A stretch of DNA of 64,000 nucleotides from assembly GCF_964340395.1 (NCBI RefSeq), contig NC_135571.1, forward strand, positions 2,225,111 through 2,289,110, read 5' to 3'. Position numbers and translations under genes: made by a program. Of this stretch, positions 16,392 to 31,300 are shown in pieces (the stretch's first letter is position 1; every line of letters starts with the position of its first letter). The DNA comes from Glandiceps talaboti (Eukaryota > Hemichordata > Enteropneusta > Spengelidae). The notes under the pieces are model-generated. The model had not been told where the DNA came from. It saw only the letters and a program-made list of their open reading frames with translations, and searched no databases.

Positions 16392-19300
16392 TATAAGGTC
16401 AACTGTAGAGGGCAGTATACATCGCCAAAAGTCGATTTCTTCACAAAGGTCAAAAAAGCCGAAATTGGGGCCGTTTGGACTGCAAAAACGCATTATTGCG
16501 TAATAGTTGAAAAATGCGACTTTTCTTCTTTTAATCGATAATAGCGTGTCCACGGCCAAACCAAATCATCTCTTTTACGTTTCATAATATCAAACATGTA
16601 ATTTAGAGTGGTTTTTGAAAAATTAAAATCAATATTTCTGAAAACATTAATAAAAAAATTAATAAAAACTGCCATACTTTGGTTATAAACTGAAATTCAA
16701 GATGTCTTACCACTAGCAACACATTAATTTATGCATTAATAATGATAGGTCAACTGTAGATGGCAGTATACATCGCCAAAAGTCGATTTCTTCACAAAGT
16801 TCAAAAAAGCCGAAATTGGGGCCGTTTGGACTGCAAAAACGCATTATTGCGTAATAGTTGAAAAATGCGACTTTTCTTCTTTTAATCGATAATAGCGTGT
16901 CCAGGGCCAAACCAAATCATCTCTTTTACGTTTCATAATATCAAACATGTAATTTAGAGTGGTTTTTGAAAAATTAAAATCAATATTTCTGAAAACATTA
17001 ATAAAAAAATTAATAAAAACTGCCATACTTTGGTTATACACTGAAATTCAAGATTTCTTACCACTCGCAACACATTAATTTATGCATTAATAATGATAGG
17101 TCAACTGTAGATGGCAGTATACATCGCCAAAAGTCGATTTCTTCACAAAGTTCAAAAAAGCCGAAATTGGGGCCGTTTGGACTGCAAAAACGCATTATTG
17201 CGTAATAGTTGAAAAATGCGACTTTTCTTCTTTTAATCGATAATAGCGTGTCCACGGCCAAACCAAATCATCTCTTTTACGTTTCATAATATCAAACATG
17301 TAATTTAGAGTGGTTTTTGAAAAATTAAAATCAATATTTCTGAAAACATTAATAAAAAAATTAATAAAAACTGCCATACTTTGGTTATACACTGAAATTC
17401 AAGATTTCTTACCACTCGCAACACATTAATTTATGCATTAATAATGATAGGTCAACTGTAGATGGCAGTATACATCGCCAAAAGTCGATTTCTTCACAAA
17501 GGTCAAAAAAGCCGAAATTGGGGCCGTTTGGACTGCAAAAACGCATTATTGCGTAATAGTTGAAAAATGCGACTTTTCTTCTTTTAATCGATAATAGCGT
17601 GTCCACGGCCAAACCAAATCATCTCTTTTACGTTTCATAATATCAAACATGTAATTTAGAGTGGTTTTTGAAAAATTAAAATCAATATTTCTGAAAACAT
17701 TAATAAAAAAATTAATAAAAACTGCCATACTTTGGTTATACACTGAAATTCAAGATTTCTTACCACTCGCAACACATTAATTTATGCATTAATAATGATA
17801 GGTCAACTGTAGATGGCAGTATACATCGCCAAAAGTCGATTTCTTCACAAAGGTCAAAAAAGCCGAAATTGGGGCCGTTTGGACTGCAAAAACGCATTAT
17901 TGCGTAATAGTTGAAAAATGCGACTTTTCTTCTTTTAATCGATAATAGCGTGTCCACGGCCAAACCAAATCATCTCTTTTACGTTTCATAATATCAAACA
18001 TGTAATTTAGAGTGGTTTTTGAAAAATTAAAATCAATATTTCTGAAAACATTAATAAAAAAATTAATAAAAACTGCCATACTTTGGTTATAAACTGAAAT
18101 TCAAGATTTCTTACCACTCGCAACACATTAATTTATGCATTAATAATGATAGGTCAACTGTAGATGGCAGTATACATCGCCAAAAGTCGATTTCTTCACA
18201 AAGTTCAAAAAAGCCGAAATTGGGGCCGTTTGAACTGCAAAAACGCATTATTGCGTAATAGTTGAAAAATGCGACTTTTCTTCTTTTAATCGATAATAGC
18301 GTGTCCACGGCCAAACCAAATCATCTCTTTTACGTTTCATAATATCAAACATGTAATTTAGAGTGGTTTTTGAAAAATTAAAATCAATATTTCTGAAAAC
18401 ATTAATAAAAACTGCCATACTTTGGTTATAAACTGAAATTCAAGATTTCTTACCACTAGCAACACATTAATTTATGCATTAATAATGATAAGTCAACTGT
18501 AGATGGCAGTATACATCGCCAAAAGTCGATTTCTTCACAAAGGTCAAAAAAGCCGAAATTGGGGCCGTTTGGACTGCAAAAACGCATTATTGCGTAATAG
18601 TTGAAAAATGCGACTTTTCTTCTTTTAATCGATAATAGCGTGTCCACGGCCAAACCAAATCATCTCTTTTACGTTTCATAATATCAAACATGTAATTTAG
18701 AGTGGTTTTTGAAAAATTAAAATCAATATTTCTGAAAACATTAATAAAAAAATTAATAAAAACTGCCATACTTTGGTTATACACTGAAATTCAAGATTTC
18801 TTACCACTCGCAACACATTAATTTATGCATTAATAATGATAGGTCAACTGTAGATGGCAGTATACATCGCCAAAAGTCGATTTCTTCACAAAGTTCAAAA
18901 AAGCCGAAATTGGGGCCGTTTGGACTGCAAAAACGCATTATTGCGTAATAGTTGAAAAATGCGACTTTTCTTCTTTTAATCGATAATAGCGTGTCCAGGG
19001 CCAAACCAAATCATCTCTTTTACGTTTCATAACATCAAACATGTAATTTAGAGTGGTTTTTGAAAAATTAAAATCAATATTTCTGAAAACATTAATAAAA
19101 AAATTAATAAAAACTGCCATACTTTGGTTATACACTGAAATTCAAGATTTCTTACCACTCGCAACACATTAATTTATGCATTAATAATGATAGGTCAACT
19201 GTAGATGGCAGTATACATCGCCAAAAGTCGATTTCTTCACAAAGTTCAAAAAAGCCGAAATTGGGGCCGTTTGGACTGCAAAAACGCATTATTGCGTAAT

Positions 19301-22300
19301 AGTTGAAAAATGCGACTTTTCTTCTTTTAATCGATAATAGCGTGTCCAGGGCCAAACCAGATCATCTCTTTTACGTTTCATAATATCAAACATGTAATTT
19401 AGAGTGGTTTTTGAAAAATTAAAATCAATATTTCTCAAAACATTAATAAAAAAATTAATAAAAACTGCCATACTTTGGTTATAAACTGAAATTCAAGATT
19501 TCTTACCACTCGCAACACATTAATTTATGCATTAATAATGATAGGTCAACTGTAGATGGCAGTATACATCGCCAAAAGTCGATTTCTTCACAAAGGTCAA
19601 AAAAGCCGAAATTGGGGCCGTTTGGACTGCAAAAACGCATTATTGCGTAATAGTTGAAAAATGCGACTTTTCTTCTTTTAATCGATAATAGCGTGTCCAC
19701 GGCCAAACCAAATCATCTCTTTTACGTTTCATAATATCAAACATGTAATTTAGAGTGGTTTTTGAAAAATTAAAATCAATATTTCTGAAAACATTAATAA
19801 AAAAATTAATAAAAACTGCCATACTTTGGTTATAAACTGAAATTCAAGATGTCTTACCACTAGCAACACATTAATTTATGCATTAATAATGATAGGTCAA
19901 CTGTAGATGGCAGTATACATCGCCAAAAGTCTATTTCTTCACAAAGTTCAAAAAAGCCGAAATTGGGGCCGTTTGGACTGCAAAAACGCATTATTGCGTA
20001 ATAGTTGAAAAATGCGACTTTTCTTCTTTTAATCGATAATAGCGTGTCCAGGGCCAAACCAAATCATCTCTTTTACGTTTCATAATATCAAACATGTAAT
20101 TTAGAGTGGTTTTTGAAAAATTAAAATCAATATTTCTGAAAACATTAATAAAAAAATTAATAAAAACTGCCATACTTTGGTTATACACTGAAATTCAAGA
20201 TTTCTTACCACTCGCAACACATTAATTTATGCATTAATAATGATAGGTCAACTGTAGATGGCAGTATACATCGCCAAAAGTCTATTTCTTCACAAAGTTC
20301 AAAAAGGCCGAAATTGGGGCCGTTTGGACTGCAAAAACGCATTATTGCGTAATAGTTGAAAAATGCGACTTTTCTTCTTTTAATCGATAATAGCGTGTCC
20401 ACGGCCAAACCAAATCATCTCTTTTACGTTTCATAATATCAAACATGTAATTTAGAGTGGTTTTTGAAAAATTAAAATCAATATTTCTGAAAACATTAAT
20501 AAAAAAATTAATAAAAACTGCCATACTTTGGTTATAAACTGAAATTCAAGATTTCTTACCACTCGCAACACATCAATTTATGCATTAATAATGATAGGTC
20601 AACTGTAGATGGCAGTATACATCGCCAAAAGTCGATTTCTTCACAAAGTTCAAAAAAGCCGAAATTGGGGCCGTTTGGACTGCAAAAACGCATTATTGCG
20701 TAATAGTTGAAAAATGCGACTTTTCTTCTTTTAATCGATAATAGCGTGTCCACGGCCAAACCAAATCATCTCTTTTACGTTTCATAATATCAAACATGTA
20801 ATTTAGATTGGTTTTTGAAAAATTAAAATCAATATTTCTGAAAACATTAATAAAAAAATTAATAAAAACTGCCATACTTTGGTTATACACTGAAATTCAA
20901 GATTTCTTACCACTCGCAACACATTAATTTATGCATTAATAATGATAGGTCAACTGTAGATGGCAGTATACATCGCCAAAAGTCGATTTCTTCACAAAGT
21001 TCAAAAAAGCCGAAATTGGGGCCGTTTGGACTGCAAAAACGCATTATTGCGTAATAGTTGAAAAATGCGACTTTTCTTCTTTTAATCGATAATAGCGTGT
21101 CCACGGCCAAACCAAATCATCTCTTTTACGTTTCATAATATCAAACATGTAATTTAGAGTGGTTTTTGAAAAATTAAAATCAATATTTCTGAAAACATTA
21201 ATAAAAAAATTAATAAAAACTGCCATACTTTGGTTATACACTGAAATTCAAGATTTCTTACCACTCGCAACACATTAATTTATGCATTAATAATGATAGG
21301 TCAACTGTAGATGGCAGTATACATCGCCAAAAGTCGATTTCTTCACAAAGTTCAAAAAAGCCGAAATTGGGGCCGTTTGGACTGCAAAAACGCATTATTG
21401 CGTAATAGTTGAAAAATGCGACTTTTCTTCTTTTAATCGATAATAGCGTGTCCACGGCCAAACCAAATCATCTCTTTTACGTTTCATAATATCAAACATG
21501 TAATTTAGAGTGGTTTTTGAAAAATTAAAATCAATATTTCTGAAAACATTAATAAAAAAATTAATAAAAACTGCCATACTTTGGTTATACACTGAAATTC
21601 AAGATTTCTTACCACTCGCAACACATTAATTTATGCATTAATAATGATAGGTCAACTGTAGATGGCAGTATACATCGCCAAAAGTCGATTTCTTCACAAA
21701 GTTCAAAAAAGCCGAAATTGGGGCCGTTTGGACTGCAAAAACGCATTATTGCGTAATAGTTGAAAAATGCGACTTTTCTTCTTTTAATCGATAATAGCGT
21801 GTCCAGGGCCAAACCAAATCATCTCTTTTACGTTTCATAATATCAAACATGTAATTTAGAGTGGTTTTTGAAAAATTAAAATCAATATTTCTGAAAACAT
21901 TAATAAAAAAATTAATAAAAACTGCCATACTTTGGTTATAAACTGAAATTCAAGATTTCTTACCACTCGCAACACATTAATTTATGCATTAATAATGATA
22001 GGTCAACTGTAGATGGCAGTATACATCGCCAAAAGTCGATTTCTTCACAAAGGTCAAAAAAGCCGAAATTGGGGCCGTTTGGACTGCAAAAACGCATTAT
22101 TGCGTAATAGTTGAAAAATGCGACTTTTCTTCTTTTAATCGATAATAGCGTGTCCACGGCCAAACCAAATCATCTCTTTTACGTTTCATAATATCAAACA
22201 TGTAATTTAGAGTGGTTTTTGAAAAATTAAAATCAATATTTCTGAAAACATTAATAAAAAAATTAATAAAAACTGCCATACTTTGGTTATACACTGAAAT

Positions 22301-25300
22301 TCAAGATTTCTTACCACTCGCAACACATTAATTTATGCATTAATAATGATAGGTCAACTGTAGATGGCAGTATACATCGCCAAAAGTCGATTTCTTCACA
22401 AAGTTCAAAAAAGCCGAAATTGGGGCCGTTTGGACTGCAAAAACGCATTATTGCGTAATAGTTGAAAAATGCGACTTTTCTTCTTTTAATCGATAATAGC
22501 GTGTCCAGGGCCAAACCAAATCATCTCTTTTACGTTTCATAATGTCAAACATGTAATTTAGAGTGGTTTTTGAAAAATTAAAATCAATATTTCTGAAAAC
22601 ATTAATAAAAAAATTAATAAAAACTGCCATACTTTGGTTATACACTGAAATTCAAGATTTCTTACCACTCGCAACACATTAATTTATGCATTAATAATGA
22701 TAGGTCAACTGTAGATGGCAGTATACATCGCCAAAAGTCGATTTCTTCACAAAGTTCAAAAAAGCCGAAATTGGGGCCGTTTGGACTGCAAAAACGCATT
22801 ATTGCGTAATAGTTGAAAAATGCGACTTTTCTTCTTTTAATCGATAATAGCGTGTCCACGGCCAAACCAAATCATCTCTTTTACGTTTCATAATATCAAA
22901 CATGTAATTTAGAGTGGTTTTTGAAAAATTAAAATCAATATTTCTGAAAACATTAATAAAAAAATTAATAAAAACTGCCATACTTTGGTTATACACTGAA
23001 ATTCAAGATTTCTTACCACTCGCAACACATTAATTTATGCATTAATAATGATAGGTCAACTGTAGATGGCAGTATACATCGCCAAAAGTCGATTTCTTCA
23101 CAAAGTTCAAAAAAGCCGAAATTGGGGCCGTTTGGACTGCAAAAACGCATTATTGCGTAATAGTTGAAAAATGCGACTTTTCTTCTTTTAATCGATAATA
23201 GCGTGTCCACGGCCAAACCAAATCATCTCTTTTACGTTTCATAATATCAAACATGTAATTTAGAGTGGTTTTTGAAAAATTAAAATCAATATTTCTGAAA
23301 ACATTAATAAAAAAATTAATAAAAACTGCCATACTTTGGTTATACACTGAAATTCAAGATTTCTTACCACTCGCAACACATTAATTTATGCATTAATAAT
23401 GATAGGTCAACTGTAGATGGCAGTATACATCGCCAAAAGTCGATTTCTTCACAAAGTTCAAAAAAGCCGAAATTGGGGCCGTTTGGACTGCAAAAACGCA
23501 TTATTGCGTAATAGTTGAAAAATGCGACTTTTCTTCTTTTAATCGATAATAGCGTGTCCAGGGCCAAACCAAATCATCTCTTTTACGTTTCATAATATCA
23601 AACATGTAATTTAGAGTGGTTTTTGAAAAATTAAAATCAATATTTCTGAAAACATTAATAAAAAAATTAATAAAAACTGCCATACTTTGGTTATAAACTG
23701 AAATTCAAGATTTCTTACCACTCGCAACACATTAATTTATGCATTAATAATGATAGGTCAACTGTAGATGGCAGTATACATCGCCAAAAGTCGATTTCTT
23801 CACAAAGGTCAAAAAAGCCGAAATTGGGGCCGTTTGGACTGCAAAAACGCATTATTGCGTAATAGTTGAAAAATGCGACTTTTCTTCTTTTAATCGATAA
23901 TAGCGTGTCCACGGCCAAACCAAATCATCTCTTTTACGTTTCATAATATCAAACATGTAATTTAGAGTGGTTTTTGAAAAATTAAAATCAATATTTCTGA
24001 AAACATTAATAAAAAAATTAATAAAAACTGCCATACTTTGGTTATACACTGAAATTCAAGATTTCTTACCACTCGCAACACATTAATTTATGCATTAATA
24101 ATGATAGGTCAACTGTAGATGGCAGTATACATCGCCAAAAGTCGATTTCTTCACAAAGTTCAAAAAAGCCGAAATTGGGGCCGTTTGGACTGCAAAAACG
24201 CATTATTGCGTAATAGTTGAAAAATGCGACTTTTCTTCTTTTAATCGATAATAGCGTGTCCAGGGCCAAACCAAATCATCTCTTTTACGTTTCATAATGT
24301 CAAACATGTAATTTAGAGTGGTTTTTGAAAAATTAAAATCAATATTTCTGAAAACATTAATAAAAAAATTAATAAAAACTGCCATACTTTGGTTATACAC
24401 TGAAATTCAAGATTTCTTACCACTCGCAACACATTAATTTATGCATTAATAATGATAGGTCAACTGTAGATGGCAGTATACATCGCCAAAAGTCGATTTC
24501 TTCACAAAGTTCAAAAAAGCCGAAATTGGGGCCGTTTGGACTGCAAAAACGCATTATTGCGTAATAGTTGAAAAATGCGACTTTTCTTCTTTTAATCGAT
24601 AATAGCGTGTCCACGGCCAAACCAAATCATCTCTTTTACGTTTCATAATATCAAACATGTAATTTAGAGTGGTTTTTGAAAAATTAAAATCAATATTTCT
24701 GAAAACATTAATAAAAAAATTAATAAAAACTGCCATACTTTGGTTATAAACTGAAATTCAAGATGTCTTACCACTAGCAACACATTAATTTATGCATTAA
24801 TAATGATAGGTCAACTGTAGATGGCAGTATACATCGCCAAAAGTCGATTTCTTCACAAAGTTCAAAAAAGCCGAAATTGGGGCCGTTTGGACTGCAAAAA
24901 CGCATTATTGCGTAATAGTTGAAAAATGCGACTTTTCTTCTTTTAATCGATAATAGCGTGTCCACGGCCAAACCAAATCATCTCTTTTACGTTTCATAAT
25001 ATCAAACATGTAATTTAGAGTGGTTTTTGAAAAATTAAAATCAATATTTCTGAAAACATTAATAAAAAAATTAATAAAAACTGCCATACTTTGGTTATAC
25101 ACTGAAATTCAAGATTTCTTACCACTCGCAACACATTAATTTATGCATTAATAATGATAGGTCAACTGTAGATGGCAGTATACATCGCCAAAAGTCTATT
25201 TCTTCACAAAGTTCAAAAAGGCCGAAATTGGGGCCGTTTGGACTGCAAAAACGCATTATTGCGTAATAGTTGAAAAATGCGACTTTTCTTCTTTTAATCG

Positions 25301-28300
25301 ATAATAGCGTGTCCACGGCCAAACCAAATCATCTCTTTTACGTTTCATAATATCAAACATGTAATTTAGAGTGGTTTTTGAAAAATTAAAATCAATATTT
25401 CTGAAAACATTAATAAAAAAATTAATAAAAACTGCCATACTTTGGTTATAAACTGAAATTCAAGATTTCTTACCACTCGCAACACATTAATTTATGCATT
25501 AATAATGATAGGTCAACTGTAGATGGCAGTATACATCGCCAAAAGTCGATTTCTTCACAAAGGTCAAAAAAGCCGAAATTGGGGCCGTTTGGACTGCAAA
25601 AACGCATTATTGCGTAATAGTTGAAAAATGCGACTTTTCTTCTTTTAATCGATAATAGCGTGTCCACGGCCAAACCAAATCATCTCTTTTACGTTTCATA
25701 ATATCAAACATGTAATTTAGAGTGGTTTTTGAAAAATTAAAATCAATATTTCTGAAAACATTAATAAAAAAATTAATAAAAACTGCCATACTTTGGTTAT
25801 ACACTGAAATTCAAGATTTCTTACCACTCGCAACACATTAATTTATGCATTAATAATGATAGGTCAACTGTAGATGGCAGTATACATCGCCAAAAGTCGA
25901 TTTCTTCACAAAGTTCAAAAAAGCCGAAATTGGGGCCGTTTGGACTGCAAAAACGCATTATTGCGTAATAGTTGAAAAATGCGACTTTTCTTCTTTTAAT
26001 CGATAATAGCGTGTCCAGGGCCAAACCAAATCATCTCTTTTACGTTTCATAATGTCAAACATGTAATTTAGAGTGGTTTTTGAAAAATTAAAATCAATAT
26101 TTCTGAAAACATTAATAAAAAAATTAATAAAAACTGCCATACTTTGGTTATACACTGAAATTCAAGATTTCTTACCACTCGCAACACATTAATTTATGCA
26201 TTAATAATGATAGGTCAACTGTAGATGGCAGTATACATCGCCAAAAGTCGATTTCTTCACAAAGTTCAAAAAAGCCGAAATTGGGGCCGTTTGGACTGCA
26301 AAAACGCATTATTGCGTAATAGTTGAAAAATGCGACTTTTCTTCTTTTAATCGATAATAGCGTGTCCACGGCCAAACCAAATCATCTCTTTTACGTTTCA
26401 TAATATCAAACATGTAATTTAGAGTGGTTTTTGAAAAATTAAAATCAATATTTCTGAAAACATTAATAAAAAAATTAATAAAAACTGCCATACTTTGGTT
26501 ATACACTGAAATTCAAGATTTCTTACCACTCGCAACACATTAATTTATGCATTAATAATGATAGGTCAACTGTAGATGGCAGTATACATCGCCAAAAGTC
26601 GATTTCTTCACAAAGTTCAAAAAAGCCGAAATTGGGGCCGTTTGGACTGCAAAAACGCATTATTGCGTAATAGTTGAAAAATGCGACTTTTCTTCTTTTA
26701 ATCGATAATAGCGTGTCCACGGCCAAACCAAATCATCTCTTTTACGTTTCATAATATCAAACATGTAATTTAGAGTGGTTTTTGAAAAATTAAAATCAAT
26801 ATTTCTGAAAACATTAATAAAAAAATTAATAAAAACTGCCATACTTTGGTTATACACTGAAATTCAAGATTTCTTACCACTCGCAACACATTAATTTATG
26901 CATTAATAATGATAGGTCAACTGTAGATGGCAGTATACATCGCCAAAAGTCGATTTCTTCACAAAGTTCAAAAAAGCCGAAATTGGGGCCGTTTGGACTG
27001 CAAAAACGCATTATTGCGTAATAGTTGAAAAATGCGACTTTTCTTCTTTTAATCGATAATAGCGTGTCCAGGGCCAAACCAAATCATCTCTTTTACGTTT
27101 CATAATATCAAACATGTAATTTAGAGTGGTTTTTGAAAAATTAAAATCAATATTTCTGAAAACATTAATAAAAAAATTAATAAAAACTGCCATACTTTGG
27201 TTATAAACTGAAATTCAAGATTTCTTACCACTCGCAACACATTAATTTATGCATTAATAATGATAGGTCAACTGTAGATGGCAGTATACATCGCCAAAAG
27301 TCGATTTCTTCACAAAGGTCAAAAAAGCCGAAATTGGGGCCGTTTGGACTGCAAAAACGCATTATTGCGTAATAGTTGAAAAATGCGACTTTTCTTCTTT
27401 TAATCGATAATAGCGTGTCCACGGCCAAACCAAATCATCTCTTTTACGTTTCATAATATCAAACATGTAATTTAGAGTGGTTTTTGAAAAATTAAAATCA
27501 ATATTTCTGAAAACATTAATAAAAAAATTAATAAAAACTGCCATACTTTGGTTATACACTGAAATTCAAGATTTCTTACCACTCGCAACACATTAATTTA
27601 TGCATTAATAATGATAGGTCAACTGTAGATGGCAGTATACATCGCCAAAAGTCGATTTCTTCACAAAGTTCAAAAAAGCCGAAATTGGGGCCGTTTGGAC
27701 TGCAAAAACGCATTATTGCGTAATAGTTGAAAAATGCGACTTTTCTTCTTTTAATCGATAATAGCGTGTCCAGGGCCAAACCAAATCATCTCTTTTACGT
27801 TTCATAATGTCAAACATGTAATTTAGAGTGGTTTTTGAAAAATTAAAATCAATATTTCTGAAAACATTAATAAAAAAATTAATAAAAACTGCCATACTTT
27901 GGTTATACACTGAAATTCAAGATTTCTTACCACTCGCAACACATTAATTTATGCATTAATAATGATAGGTCAACTGTAGATGGCAGTATACATCGCCAAA
28001 AGTCGATTTCTTCACAAAGTTCAAAAAAGCCGAAATTGGGGCCGTTTGGACTGCAAAAACGCATTATTGCGTAATAGTTGAAAAATGCGACTTTTCTTCT
28101 TTTAATCGATAATAGCGTGTCCACGGCCAAACCAAATCATCTCTTTTACGTTTCATAATATCAAACATGTAATTTAGAGTGGTTTTTGAAAAATTAAAAT
28201 CAATATTTCTGAAAACATTAATAAAAAAATTAATAAAAACTGCCATACTTTGGTTATAAACTGAAATTCAAGATGTCTTACCACTAGCAACACATTAATT

Positions 28301-31300
28301 TATGCATTAATAATGATAGGTCAACTGTAGATGGCAGTATACATCGCCAAAAGTCGATTTCTTCACAAAGTTCAAAAAAGCCGAAATTGGGGCCGTTTGG
28401 ACTGCAAAAACGCATTATTGCGTAATAGTTGAAAAATGCGACTTTTCTTCTTTTAATCGATAATAGCGTGTCCACGGCCAAACCAAATCATCTCTTTTAC
28501 GTTTCATAATATCAAACATGTAATTTAGAGTGGTTTTTGAAAAATTAAAATCAATATTTCTGAAAACATTAATAAAAAAATTAATAAAAACTGCCATACT
28601 TTGGTTATACACTGAAATTCAAGATTTCTTACCACTCGCAACACATTAATTTATGCATTAATAATGATAGGTCAACTGTAGATGGCAGTATACATCGCCA
28701 AAAGTCTATTTCTTCACAAAGTTCAAAAAGGCCGAAATTGGGGCCGTTTGGACTGCAAAAACGCATTATTGCGTAATAGTTGAAAAATGCGACTTTTCTT
28801 CTTTTAATCGATAATAGCGTGTCCACGGCCAAACCAAATCATCTCTTTTACGTTTCATAATATCAAACATGTAATTTAGAGTGGTTTTTGAAAAATTAAA
28901 ATCAATATTTCTGAAAACATTAATAAAAAAATTAATAAAAACTGCCATACTTTGGTTATACACTGAAATTCAAGATTTCTTACCACTCGCAACACATCAA
29001 TTTATGCATTAATAATGATAGGTCAACTGTAGATGGCAGTATACATCGCCAAAAGTCGATTTCTTCACAAAGTTCAAAAAAGCCGAAATTGGGGCCGTTT
29101 GGACTGCAAAAACGCATTATTGCGTAATAGTTGAAAAATGCGACTTTTCTTCTTTTAATCGATAATAGCGTGTCCACGGCCAAACCAAATCATCTCTTTT
29201 ACGTTTCATAATATCAAACATGTAATTTAGAGTGGTTTTTGAAAAATTAAAATCAATATTTCTGAAAACATTAATAAAAAAATTAATAAAAACTGCCATA
29301 CTTTGGTTATACACTGAAATTCAAGATTTCTTACCACTCGCAACACATTAATTTATGCATTAATAATGATAGGTCAACTGTAGATGGCAGTATACATCGC
29401 CAAAAGTCGATTTCTTCACAAAGTTCAAAAAAGCCGAAATTGGGGCCGTTTGGACTGCAAAAACGCATTATTGCGTAATAGTTGAAAAATGCGACTTTTC
29501 TTCTTTTAATCGATAATAGCGTGTCCACGGCCAAACCAAATCATCTCTTTTACGTTTCATAATATCAAACATGTAATTTAGAGTGGTTTTTGAAAAATTA
29601 AAATCAATATTTCTGAAAACATTAATAAAAAAATTAATAAAAACTGCCATACTTTGGTTATACACTGAAATTCAAGATTTCTTACCACTCGCAACACATT
29701 AATTTATGCATTAATAATGATAGGTCAACTGTAGATGGCAGTATACATCGCCAAAAGTCGATTTCTTCACAAAGTTCAAAAAAGCCGAAATTGGGGCCGT
29801 TTGGACTGCAAAAACGCATTATTGCGTAATAGTTGAAAAATGCGACTTTTCTTCTTTTAATCGATAATAGCGTGTCCACGGCCAAACCAAATCATCTCTT
29901 TTACGTTTCATAATATCAAACATGTAATTTAGAGTGGTTTTTGAAAAATTAAAATCAATATTTCTGAAAACATTAATAAAAAAATTAATAAAAACTGCCA
30001 TACTTTGGTTATACACTGAAATTCAAGATTTCTTACCACTCGCAACACATTAATTTATGCATTAATAATGATAGGTCAACTGTAGATGGCAGTATACATC
30101 GCCAAAAGTCGATTTCTTCACAAAGTTCAAAAAAGCCGAAATTGGGGCCGTTTGGACTGCAAAAACGCATTATTGCGTAATAGTTGAAAAATGCGACTTT
30201 TCTTCTTTTAATCGATAATAGCGTGTCCAGGGCCAAACCAAATCATCTCTTTTACGTTTCATAATATCAAACATGTAATTTAGAGTGGTTTTTGAAAAAT
30301 TAAAATCAATATTTCTGAAAACATTAATAAAAAAATTAATAAAAACTGCCATACTTTGGTTATAAACTGAAATTCAAGATTTCTTACCACTCGCAACACA
30401 TTAATTTATGCATTAATAATGATAGGTCAACTGTAGATGGCAGTATACATCGCCAAAAGTCGATTTCTTCACAAAGGTCAAAAAAGCCGAAATTGGGGCC
30501 GTTTGGACTGCAAAAACGCATTATTGCGTAATAGTTGAAAAATGCGACTTTTCTTCTTTTAATCGATAATAGCGTGTCCACGGCCAAACCAAATCATCTC
30601 TTTTACGTTTCATAATATCAAACATGTAATTTAGAGTGGTTTTTGAAAAATTAAAATCAATATTTCTGAAAACATTAATAAAAAAATTAATAAAAACTGC
30701 CATACTTTGGTTATACACTGAAATTCAAGATTTCTTACCACTCGCAACACATTAATTTATGCATTAATAATGATAGGTCAACTGTAGATGGCAGTATACA
30801 TCGCCAAAAGTCGATTTCTTCACAAAGTTCAAAAAAGCCGAAATTGGGGCCGTTTGGACTGCAAAAACGCATTATTGCGTAATAGTTGAAAAATGCGACT
30901 TTTCTTCTTTTAATCGATAATAGCGTGTCCAGGGCCAAACCAAATCATCTCTTTTACGTTTCATAATGTCAAACATGTAATTTAGAGTGGTTTTTGAAAA
31001 ATTAAAATCAATATTTCTGAAAACATTAATAAAAAAATTAATAAAAACTGCCATACTTTGGTTATACACTGAAATTCAAGATTTCTTACCACTCGCAACA
31101 CATTAATTTATGCATTAATAATGATAGGTCAACTGTAGATGGCAGTATACATCGCCAAAAGTCGATTTCTTCACAAAGTTCAAAAAAGCCGAAATTGGGG
31201 CCGTTTGGACTGCAAAAACGCATTATTGCGTAATAGTTGAAAAATGCGACTTTTCTTCTTTTAATCGATAATAGCGTGTCCACGGCCAAACCAAATCATC

